5,722 nt of DNA, taken from Actinomycetota bacterium (GTDB taxonomy: Bacteria; Actinomycetota; Acidimicrobiia; Acidimicrobiales; Ilumatobacteraceae). Below, in pieces: positions 1-5,389 of the stretch (the first letter of the stretch is position 1; each line of letters opens with the position of its first letter). The stretch is taken from the NCBI GenBank assembly GCA_009701105.1, contig WLKU01000091.1, forward strand, positions 1 to 5,722, written 5' to 3'. Made by a program: the position numbers and the translations under genes. The notes under the pieces were generated by a model, which was not told the origin of the DNA, did not search any database, and saw only the letters and a program-made list of their open reading frames with translations.

Positions 1-174
1 CTCGTCTTGCTCGGCTGCTGCTGGTGCTGCTGCTCCGCCGCCGGCTATTGCAACTGCCGCTGGGGCTGCTGCTGTTACACCGAACTTCTCTTCGAATGCA
101 TCAAGGAGGTCCTTGAGCTCGATAACGGTCAACTCTGCGATTCCGTCAAGAATCTGGTCTTTGGTAATTGCCAT
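1..174 (-). CDS. rplL: 50S ribosomal protein L7/L12, N-terminal part (cut by window edge)
   Basis: L7/L12 forms the mobile stalk of the large subunit, where it recruits translation GTPases; it is anchored as dimers on L10. The 58 visible codons begin [20 protein letters not shown], the N-terminal helical dimerisation domain (about residues 1-32, ending near EEKFGV). An Ala/Pro/Gly-rich flexible hinge follows from about residue 33. The C-terminal GTPase-contacting domain, normally about 70 residues, lies beyond the left edge. The ATG at 172-174 is preceded by a strong AGGAG site. The gene follows rplJ in the conserved rplJ-rplL order, which supports the call. Identification rests on the N-terminal sequence, the hinge and the synteny, and is secure. 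Confidence 0.97.
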   Translation of the reverse strand, partial: MAITKDQILDGIAELTVIELKDLLDAFEEKFGVTAAAPAAVAIAGGGAAAPAAAEQDE

Positions 175-182
175 GATTATTT

Positions 183-187
183 CTCCT
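183..187 (-). promoter_or_regulatory. Ribosome binding site of rplL
   Basis: The transcript reads AGGAG eight bases before the rplL ATG. It is the strongest Shine-Dalgarno in the window and fits the need to make several L7/L12 copies per L10. Confidence 0.85.
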
Positions 188-220
188 GTTTTCTGTATTG
201 ATCTGGTTATTGGATCTGTT

Positions 221-236
221 TGGTTAATTGGTTAAT
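221..236. repeat. Tandem 8-bp direct repeat in the rplJ-rplL spacer
   Basis: Two perfect adjacent copies of tggttaat (221-228 and 229-236). A related tggttat lies at 204-210. The repeat is short and AT-rich, with no known function; it may reflect replication slippage. Confidence 0.7.
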
Positions 237-253
237 GAATTACAACGTGTGCT

Positions 254-784
254 TTATGCGGCTTCTTTGGACTCGATAAGTGACTTGAGACCGTATGCAA
301 CCTTGCGCAATGGTGCTTGCAACAAGTTGGCCGTCTTGTTGAGCGGTGCTTGCAACATGCCAGCAAACTGGGCAAGGAGAACTTCGCGTGGTGGCAAGTC
401 GGCCAATACTTTGAGTTCTCTTGCATCGACGGTTTTGCCGCCGATAACTCCACCCTTGAGCAACAACAATGGGTTTTCTACGGCATGATCGCGCAGAGCT
501 TTAGCTACTGCAGATGCGTCACCCTTAACAAACGTGATGGCTGTTGGGCCAACAAGCATGTCGTTCAAACCTTCAAAACCCGCTTGTGTTGCTCCAAAAC
601 GAGCAAGTGTGTTTTTGTAGACCTTGTACTCTGCGCCATGCACGCGCAATGAGCGGCGCAATTTGGCCAACGAACCTACGGACATGCCGCGGTACTCGGT
701 AACCAATGCTGCGTCAGCAGCGGCAAACTTTGCTGCGACTTCCGAGACGACTGCAGCTTTTGCTGCGTTTGGAGTTGTTGCCAT
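254..784 (-). CDS. rplJ: 50S ribosomal protein L10
   Basis: L10 forms the base of the L7/L12 stalk, binds 23S rRNA next to L11, and represses its own operon as an L10-L12 complex. The 176-residue protein shows the N-terminal RNA-binding domain with the typical YRGMSVGSLAKLRRSLR segment (residues 31-47) followed by EYKVYKNTLARFG (52-64). The C-terminal helix (about 138-170) holds three consecutive 11-residue units, two of them ending in LQAPL. E. coli L10, from memory, is 165 residues, so this one is about one unit longer. The ATG at 782-784 has GAGG six nt upstream (791-794). The upstream RNA leader is the expected autoregulatory target. Identification is secure. Confidence 0.98.
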   Translation of the reverse strand: MATTPNAAKAAVVSEVAAKFAAADAALVTEYRGMSVGSLAKLRRSLRVHGAEYKVYKNTLARFGATQAGFEGLNDMLVGPTAITFVKGDASAVAKALRDHAVENPLLLLKGGVIGGKTVDARELKVLADLPPREVLLAQFAGMLQAPLNKTANLLQAPLRKVAYGLKSLIESKEAA

Positions 785-790
785 GATGAT

Positions 791-794
791 CCTC
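791..794 (-). promoter_or_regulatory. Ribosome binding site of rplJ
   Basis: GAGG on the transcript, six nt before the rplJ ATG. It directly follows an AAACGA block (793-798, overlapping its first two bases) that can pair with UCGUUU at 835-840, so its accessibility could depend on leader folding. Confidence 0.8.
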
Positions 795-822
795 GTTTAT
801 TTGGTTCGTGTAGCGCGAGTGC

Positions 823-840
823 TCGTTTGACGTGAAACGA
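823..840 (-). promoter_or_regulatory. Stem-loop just upstream of the rplJ ribosome binding site
   Basis: The transcript reads UCGUUU-CACGUC-AAACGA, a 6-bp stem with a 6-nt loop. The same UCGUUU could instead pair with the AAACGA that abuts the rplJ Shine-Dalgarno (793-798), giving two mutually exclusive folds. The pairing is visible; any switching role is inference. Confidence 0.4.
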
Positions 841-848
841 ACACTTCA

Positions 849-877
849 AGCGCTGCAACCGAATTGCCGGTCGCGCT
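849..877 (-). promoter_or_regulatory. Stem-loop in the rplJ 5' untranslated region
   Basis: AGCGC (873-877) pairs with GCGCU (849-853). An inner ACCG/CGGU helix (868-871 with 858-861) has a GCAAUU loop. It lies between the L10 leader and the start codon. No U-run follows, so it is not an intrinsic terminator. Confidence 0.45.
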
Positions 878-886
878 CTTCAAAGG

Positions 887-960
887 ATCCGCCTCGTTTG
901 GTAGAACCGAAGTTCTGTTATTCACTCGCTTTCGCTTGTGAACCAAATGTCTGTGGCGAG
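887..960 (-). ncRNA. L10 leader: kink-turn and three-way junction (autoregulatory site of rplJ-rplL)
   Basis: Read on the transcript strand, this segment folds into a coherent structure. A basal helix pairs CGCC (958-955) with GGCG (893-890). An asymmetric internal loop follows: 5' ACA-GA-CA, 3' C-GA. This is a 3-nt bulge plus tandem G951-A894 and A950-G895 pairs, the signature of a kink-turn. Next comes UUUGGU (947-942) paired with ACCAAA (902-897). That helix encloses two flush hairpins: 922-941, with a GAAA loop and tandem purine mismatches, and 903-916, AGAAC-UUCG-GUUCU. L10 leaders that bind the L10(L12) complex are known to use a kink-turn with a branched helix mimicking the 23S site. 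Position before rplJ and architecture agree; no covariance test was possible. Confidence 0.85.
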
Positions 961-1021
961 CAGCTCTCACTTGTTGGTTATGTGGTGAGTTCTGATATGT
1001 AGGTTGGTCAGGTTAGCGGGA

Positions 1022-1801
1022 CTAACGCCCCTTGCCACCTCTAGAAATCTTGCGAAAGATGGGTCTTGGAAGGTGGCGTAAAACAAACATTAACCAGCGA
1101 AGTTTGCCGGGAACCCAGACTGTGACTGGCCCACGGCTCAACCTCCTAGTTATAACTTTGGCTATATCATCCGGATTGGACGTCAGGGGGGCTTCTGGAA
1201 TCCCTGCAGACATCCGTGTTCTCACCATTCCAGGGCGCACAACAAGCACTCGTACGGCAGTTCCCGCAATCGCATCTGCAGCACCATTCGCCCAAGCGTC
1301 AATACCAGACTTCGCCGACCCGTATACATAGTTATCTTTCCGCGGACGCTCTGCAGCGACCGAAGAAATAACCACAAGGGTTCCATGACCTTGCTTTTTA
1401 AACCGACCTAATGCTGCCGTACCGATTTCGAGAGGTCCAAGAAAATTGACTTTTGCAGACTCAACCGCATACTCCGCGTCATTCATGACTCGGGCAGCAT
1501 CTGGCAGTACACCAGCAGCTAATACGACTACATCAATACGTCCACCATCAAAAATTTCATCAATAATCGATGACAACGTGCCCGACTCGACCATATCCAT
1601 GTGAAACTGCTCGATCTTTGCTTTTGCAAATTCGACTGACAATGTTTCAGCAGTACGCTGCAAATTTTCTGATTGGCGACCACAAAGCACAACTCGTTGC
1701 AAACGTTTACGCCTGCCCATCTCGCGAAGCGTTGCAATCCCAATTTCTGAAGTTCCACCGATTAAAACAACAGATTGCACATTTCCAAGTCCGTCGATCA
1801 C
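1022..1801 (-). CDS. dprE2: Decaprenylphosphoryl-2-keto-D-erythro-pentose reductase DprE2
   Basis: DprE2 is the NADH-dependent short-chain dehydrogenase that reduces the 2'-keto intermediate made by DprE1, giving decaprenylphosphoryl-D-arabinose. The 259-residue protein has the nucleotide-binding motif GGTSEIG (residues 15-21), AAG (95-97), catalytic Ser146/Ser147, and YGSAK with Tyr160 and Lys164. The RPGMVRTRMSAG segment (189-200) and the C-terminal LRHLPRPIFRKI (241-252) match what I remember of the M. tuberculosis DprE2 C-terminus almost word for word. The start is GTG at 1799-1801, overlapping the dprE1 stop as GTGA, with GAGG at 1810-1813. It is last in the cassette and adjacent to its partner DprE1. 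The main alternative, a generic SDR, is unlikely given these matches. Confidence 0.95.
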   Translation of the reverse strand: MIDGLGNVQSVVLIGGTSEIGIATLREMGRRKRLQRVVLCGRQSENLQRTAETLSVEFAKAKIEQFHMDMVESGTLSSIIDEIFDGGRIDVVVLAAGVLPDAARVMNDAEYAVESAKVNFLGPLEIGTAALGRFKKQGHGTLVVISSVAAERPRKDNYVYGSAKSGIDAWANGAADAIAGTAVRVLVVRPGMVRTRMSAGIPEAPLTSNPDDIAKVITRRLSRGPVTVWVPGKLRWLMFVLRHLPRPIFRKISRGGKGR

Positions 1802-3132
1802 AACCCAAGCCTCAGTGAAAGATTTGAGGTAAATATATGATCTGGATCAATTCGGATTTTCACCGCAAGGAATTCGTTTAAGCGTGGATACATGGCTCCA
1901 AGATAGTACGGGTCCATCCGAGAATCTTTAGACAAGTAGATGCGTCCCCCAGCCTCGACTACGCGAGAGTCCATCTCGTCGAGTAATTCGGATAAACCAT
2001 AAAACGAAGCAGAGACATCCACTGCAAGTGTCCAGCCTTTTAATGGAAACGACAGCAGTCCATTGTTCTGATCCCCAAATCTTTTGAGCACTGACAAAAA
2101 TACTGGACACTTTGCTCGAACAAACATTTCAATGATTTCTGGCACGAGATGAGCCGCACTTTCTGGAACCACGAACTGATATTGAATAAATCCAGCCGAA
2201 CCGTACATTCGATTCCAACCTTCAACCCCATCAAGTGGATGGAAGAACTTGCTAACCGTTTGAATCGCGATCTTTGGTCGACGGGGAGATTTTTGAAACC
2301 ATAACTCATTGAACAGTCGCACTGTCAAGTTGTTGAGCAGACCATTAGGAAACCACTTCGGACTATGAATGCGTTGCTTTGGAAAATAGTCCAGGAGGGT
2401 TTTTCGATCTCGTTTTGAAAGGTCAGAAATCGAAGCATGATCTCCGACAGACAAAACTGCCCGCCCCAGATTTTTGCCTTTAGCCAACATGTCTATCCAT
2501 GCCACTGAATACTTATTCTCTCTGTCGCTCGTAATCATCGCCGACATTAAGTCGTGAACATTTGAATACCTTGAAGTGACAGTGCGCATGCGAGATGTCT
2601 CAACTTGAATCATGCGAATCTTGGCAGAAATGATTACACCAGTTAGTCCCATGCCACCAACGGTTGCCCAAAAAATTTCTGAGTCGACTTGAGGACTTAC
2701 TGTGAGCACCTCCCCATTTGCAATTAAAAGATTCAGTTGCACAACGTGAGCTCCAAAAGTCCCATCTTTATGATGATTCTTCCCGTGAATATCAGAAGCT
2801 ATTGCACCACCAACCGTCACAAATCGTGTTCCAGGTGTGACTGGCACGAACCAACCATGAGGTAACCACTGCTCAATAATTGACTCAAGTGTCACACCGG
2901 ATCCTGCAGTCAATATTCCATTCTCCATTGACATGTCAAGCCAAGTGTTCGTTTTAATTGTCTGGCCGCCAGCAATTACTGCACAATCTCCATAAGAGCG
3001 GCCAAGTCCACGTGTAATCATCGGCTCTTGTTCAGCAAGGCCATTTACCAATTCATCACAATCGACACTCAACAAATGTGTCTCTGACCAAGCAGTTCGT
3101 CCCCAACCACTCAACTTCGTAGATGAATTCAA
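1798..3132 (-). CDS. dprE1: Decaprenylphosphoryl-beta-D-ribose 2'-oxidase DprE1
   Basis: DprE1 is the FAD enzyme that oxidises the 2'-hydroxyl of decaprenylphosphoryl-ribose, the first half of the epimerisation to DPA, at the outer face of the membrane in mycobacteria. The protein has 444 residues against 461 in M. tuberculosis. It shows LSGWGRTAW (7-15), RGLGRSYGD (41-49), PGTRFVTVGGAIASDIHGKN (100-119) and ATVGGMGLTG (156-165) in the FAD domain, then YGSAGFIQYQFVVP (310-323), SKDSR (401-405) and a C-terminal RIDPDHIF. By my alignment from memory, Tyr60, His132, Lys134, Trp230, Gln336 and Lys418 are kept as Y47, H116, K118, W212, Q319 and K402. Cys387, the benzothiazinone target, is Ala370 (codon 2023-2025), and Asn385 is Thr368. 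The start is TTG, overlapping the ubiA stop as TTGA, with GAGGG upstream. Confidence 0.96.
   Translation of the reverse strand: MNSSTKLSGWGRTAWSETHLLSVDCDELVNGLAEQEPMITRGLGRSYGDCAVIAGGQTIKTNTWLDMSMENGILTAGSGVTLESIIEQWLPHGWFVPVTPGTRFVTVGGAIASDIHGKNHHKDGTFGAHVVQLNLLIANGEVLTVSPQVDSEIFWATVGGMGLTGVIISAKIRMIQVETSRMRTVTSRYSNVHDLMSAMITSDRENKYSVAWIDMLAKGKNLGRAVLSVGDHASISDLSKRDRKTLLDYFPKQRIHSPKWFPNGLLNNLTVRLFNELWFQKSPRRPKIAIQTVSKFFHPLDGVEGWNRMYGSAGFIQYQFVVPESAAHLVPEIIEMFVRAKCPVFLSVLKRFGDQNNGLLSFPLKGWTLAVDVSASFYGLSELLDEMDSRVVEAGGRIYLSKDSRMDPYYLGAMYPRLNEFLAVKIRIDPDHIFTSNLSLRLGL
1810..1813 (-). promoter_or_regulatory. Ribosome binding site deciding the GTG start of dprE2
   Basis: GAGG lies inside the last codons of dprE1, 8 nt before the GTG at 1799-1801. 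With the 4-nt overlap it supports the GTG start over any internal ATG. Confidence 0.75.
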
Positions 3133-3986
3133 CTAAACACCCTCACGGCAAAAAGCAACGCCCAGAACAACACCAACACTTGTATGCCGACATCTCCTAG
3201 TACTACATCTTCTGGTGATTCAGCGTCACCACTATCAATATGATGCGCGTATCGAAGCAATACAAGGGTGAATGGTAATGCTGTCAAAAGTGCCAACCAA
3301 TGTTTTCCTTCTACACCAATTTCCACAGACCATAGAACATAAAAAACTAGTGCCAACCCCATGGACGAAGTCCACAACACTCTCAAATATGACTCGCTAT
3401 ACGTACGGAGAGAGTTACGAGTCTCCCCATTCTCACCGTGATTGCGGAATTCACAAAAGCGTTTACCTGAAACGATGAACATCGCAGATGCGGCAGTCAC
3501 TGTAATGAACCATGGCGAAATCAGAATTCCAGCTGCGAGGCCTCCAGCCATTGCCCGCAAGACAAATCCCGAGGAAACCACGACAAGATCAATGAGGGCA
3601 ATGTTTTTTAGAACGAGCTGATATCCAACCTGCAGTGTTGCATACGCAGAAAGAACTGCGACTAAATTCCAAAGGCTAAAAAAAATCGGAAGTGAAATAC
3701 CAGCTGCCCCAAGAACGATGCTCGTCATAATCGCGCGCCGAATAGATAACTGCCCGGAGGCAATGGGTCGATTCTTTTTCTTGGGGTGCAGTCGATCTTG
3801 CGCTACGTCTCTAATGTCATTAATAAGGTACGTTGCCGCGCTAAGGGCAGTAAAAGCAATAAACGCAAGGAGCGATTTAAATACAGCATTGCTATTTCCC
3901 AAATCGCCCGATGCCAATGGAACTGCAAATACAAGTAGATTCTTGATCCATTGTTTTGGCCGAGTGGCGCGCAGTAGTTGAATCAA
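3129..3986 (-). CDS. ubiA: Decaprenyl-phosphate phosphoribosyltransferase (DPPR synthase, UbiA family)
   Basis: This integral membrane prenyltransferase-fold enzyme joins decaprenyl phosphate and PRPP to give 5-phosphoribosyl-decaprenyl phosphate, the committed step of DPA synthesis. The 285 residues open with RATRPKQWIKNLLVFAVPLA (6-25), the family N-terminus also seen in mycobacterial Rv3806c. The acidic motif N56-D57-x2-D60-x3-D64, followed by HP and NRPIASG, is the metal/diphosphate site. Further landmarks are SSGFVLRAMAGG (138-149), SGKRFCE (173-179) and SPEDVVLGD (257-265). About eight or nine hydrophobic segments fit the UbiA fold. The start is TTG at 3984-3986, overlapping the upstream stop as TTGA, with only a weak GGA 8 nt before it. 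A different UbiA prenyltransferase is possible but unlikely beside dprE1-dprE2. Confidence 0.93.
   Translation of the reverse strand: MIQLLRATRPKQWIKNLLVFAVPLASGDLGNSNAVFKSLLAFIAFTALSAATYLINDIRDVAQDRLHPKKKNRPIASGQLSIRRAIMTSIVLGAAGISLPIFFSLWNLVAVLSAYATLQVGYQLVLKNIALIDLVVVSSGFVLRAMAGGLAAGILISPWFITVTAASAMFIVSGKRFCEFRNHGENGETRNSLRTYSESYLRVLWTSSMGLALVFYVLWSVEIGVEGKHWLALLTALPFTLVLLRYAHHIDSGDAESPEDVVLGDVGIQVLVLFWALLFAVRVFS
3140..3144 (-). promoter_or_regulatory. Ribosome binding site deciding the TTG start of dprE1
   Basis: GAGGG within the 3' end of ubiA, 7 nt before the TTG at 3130-3132. The first in-frame ATG lies well inside the FAD domain (M38), so TTG is the credible start; it also retains the conserved GWGRT segment. 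Confidence 0.8.
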
Positions 3987-5356
3987 CTTTTAAATCCATA
4001 AATAATCAATGTCGCGGCAATAGGACCATTCAACGAGACCACCACACCCAACATAATTGCCTTGGCGCGTTCTCCGGTCTTTCGTAATTCAAAAATACGT
4101 TCTAGTAAAATTCCTGCCCAAATTGCGATGACTAAATTTGATGAAAAAAACAAATCTATATCTGCTTTTGGGCCAAGTTTTGGAATCATAAAAAACATGT
4201 AGAGCAAATTCCAAGCTACGAAGACGAACGGTAACGACACCATGCGCTTTAGTCCATTGGGTGTGTATTTCGCTTTGACGGATCCAAGTCTCAAATTCAT
4301 ACCGACAAGAAATATGAGTGCAATTGTGGCTATGCCTCCTGCGAAAACTCCAACAAAGACTAAGTCCCGAATGTGGAATGAGGAAAATGCTGACGACAAA
4401 GAATAAAACGGGGACTTATCCGACATCGAAGTACCCTGATAATTATGACTTCCAAAGTCTCCAAGATTCATATCATCTGTTAGTAACGCTAGATAATTGC
4501 TGTGCCCAACCGGCCAACCAATTTCTATTGCAATGAAATATGCCAGAACTGATACAGACATCCCAAATAGTCGACTTCTGAAGGATGTTGCTTTACTAAA
4601 TAGTTTCATCCATACAAAAAGAGTCAGTGGCACAAATCCGACATATAGAGCGGGTAGAAGTCCAGCAACTACAAAAAGAAAATTGGAGGCCTCGATGTCT
4701 TCATCGGAAAAAATCCAAAGGGCAAGCAACAGAAAAAGACCTGCGACAAATGGGTAATACTCGTCATACCCGAGACTAAATGCAAGCCATATCGGAGAAG
4801 TAAGTGGAAAAACAACAAAGGCCTTTGATCCATAGTGTCGAGCGATCGCAACTGTTGAAGCGCACATAATTGTTGCTGATGCGATGGGAACAAATTTTTG
4901 CGAGGAAATAGAAATTACAAAATGATTCAAAAGACCATAAAAATCAATCATCGCAGTTGTCCCAAGAAGCCATCTCGTAAATGGCTTACTTTCATTAATG
5001 GCAGTGCTGAGCGCGCCGCCATCTCCATAGCTCTTAAACCACCAACCGCCCTTATAAGTCTGAATAAACGCAAATACAAACAACCCACAAGGAATGACCA
5101 AAGAAAAAGATAATCCCTCGACCCATTTTGTCCTTTTCCAAAACAGTTGCACATAGCCATACAGCACAACAGATATGAGAAGTGAAATAGATATGTAGCC
5201 CGAACCACTTCTCAATGAAGTAAAAGAAGCGCCGTTTAAGTCAACAACACTAAGACAAACTGCACAAATTGATACATACACGAAAAGTACTGCTGCTGCG
5301 ATACCAATCTTCGAGTTAAGTCTCAATGGCACGGCCATGGATTTAACATTAGCCAT
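3983..5356 (-). CDS. Polytopic membrane protein of unknown function, candidate GT-C-type glycosyltransferase
   Basis: I do not recognise this 457-residue protein. It has about 12 to 13 hydrophobic segments (roughly 18-40, 53-72, 83-100, 130-150, 157-173, 178-195, 200-216, 226-250, 264-282, 331-354, 372-391, 403-420, 433-453). The extramembrane loops are short, apart from about 101-129 and 283-330. The first carries SYGDGG (109-114, Asp112); LGYDEYYP (195-202) holds a second acidic pair (D198, E199). Many TM segments with acidic residues in loops suit a GT-C glycosyltransferase using a polyprenyl-phosphate sugar. The gene overlaps ubiA by 4 nt and heads the DPA operon, so a DPA-dependent arabinofuranosyltransferase is a reasonable guess; a flippase or transporter remains possible. 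The ATG at 5354-5356 lacks a clear Shine-Dalgarno, and Met7 (5336-5338) is an alternative start. Local GC is low (20 of 60 in 4561-4620). Confidence 0.8.
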   Translation of the reverse strand: MANVKSMAVPLRLNSKIGIAAAVLFVYVSICAVCLSVVDLNGASFTSLRSGSGYISISLLISVVLYGYVQLFWKRTKWVEGLSFSLVIPCGLFVFAFIQTYKGGWWFKSYGDGGALSTAINESKPFTRWLLGTTAMIDFYGLLNHFVISISSQKFVPIASATIMCASTVAIARHYGSKAFVVFPLTSPIWLAFSLGYDEYYPFVAGLFLLLALWIFSDEDIEASNFLFVVAGLLPALYVGFVPLTLFVWMKLFSKATSFRSRLFGMSVSVLAYFIAIEIGWPVGHSNYLALLTDDMNLGDFGSHNYQGTSMSDKSPFYSLSSAFSSFHIRDLVFVGVFAGGIATIALIFLVGMNLRLGSVKAKYTPNGLKRMVSLPFVFVAWNLLYMFFMIPKLGPKADIDLFFSSNLVIAIWAGILLERIFELRKTGERAKAIMLGVVVSLNGPIAATLIIYGFKS

Positions 5357-5389
5357 TTGTTTTTAGCTGTCTTTGAATACCAAAGGGTA
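5357..5389 (-). other. Short rplA-cassette spacer without terminator
   Basis: Only 33 nt separate the rplA stop from the membrane-protein start. There is no U-tract terminator and no recognisable promoter, so read-through from the ribosomal transcript into the cassette is likely. The stretch before the ATG is A-rich with no clear Shine-Dalgarno. Confidence 0.6.

Larger units (their letters stand above)
175..253 (-). other. rplJ-rplL spacer, G-poor and apparently unstructured
   Basis: This 79-nt spacer separates the rplJ stop from the rplL start. On the transcript strand, the 49 nt from 236 down to 188 contain only three G residues, and I find no convincing stem-loop. There is no terminator, so rplJ and rplL are expected to be co-transcribed. 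An open A/C-rich stretch ending in AGGAG would favour independent, frequent initiation at rplL; that functional reading is inference. Confidence 0.6.
785..1021 (-). promoter_or_regulatory. dprE2-rplJ intergenic region / rplJ leader
   Basis: This 237-nt gap holds the L10 leader (887-960), two further stem-loops (849-877, 823-840) and a weak CUCAC/GUGAG hairpin (966-989, 14-nt loop). No hairpin is followed by a run of U, so I see no intrinsic terminator separating the cassette from rplJ. I also find no convincing -35/-10 pair; AT-rich candidates near 980-1000 match sigma-70 consensus at only about half the positions. Either rplJ-rplL is transcribed by read-through from the cassette, or a promoter I cannot recognise lies here or inside dprE2. 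Confidence 0.6.

Noticed and set aside
7..201. Cysteine-rich 64-codon plus-strand frame at the left edge
   Set aside because: The Cys/Trp/Gly richness is the complement of the Ala/Pro-rich hinge codons of rplL; it has no start context of its own.
317..652. 111-codon plus-strand reading frame opposite rplJ
   Set aside because: It is antisense to a secure L10 gene, has no family resemblance and a composition explained by the complementary strand.
966..989. CUCAC/GUGAG hairpin just after dprE2 as a terminator
   Set aside because: Only 5 bp with a 14-nt loop and no following U-run, so it does not qualify as an intrinsic terminator.
975..1005. Possible -10 element (CATATC or CATAAC on the minus strand) for an rplJ promoter
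   Set aside because: The CATATC match to TATAAT is only half of the positions, and neither candidate has a suitable -35 at normal spacing; not enough to annotate a promoter.
1032..1331. 99-codon plus-strand frame opposite dprE2
   Set aside because: Shadow of the real minus-strand SDR gene; no recognisable domain and no ribosome binding site.
1022..1801. Generic short-chain dehydrogenase of fatty-acid or polyketide metabolism
   Set aside because: The near-identical DprE2 C-terminal LRHLPRPIFRKI segment and adjacency to dprE1 make the specific call far more likely.
1798..3132. Loss of the essential DprE1 lysine (a first alignment suggested Lys418 to Arg)
   Set aside because: Counting from Cys387 places Lys418 in the Y-T-A-K-D-S-R segment, which is conserved here as YLSKDSR; the enzyme is expected to be active.
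3718..3981. 87-codon plus-strand frame opposite ubiA
   Set aside because: Antisense to the conserved UbiA acidic motif region; explained by the complementary coding constraint.
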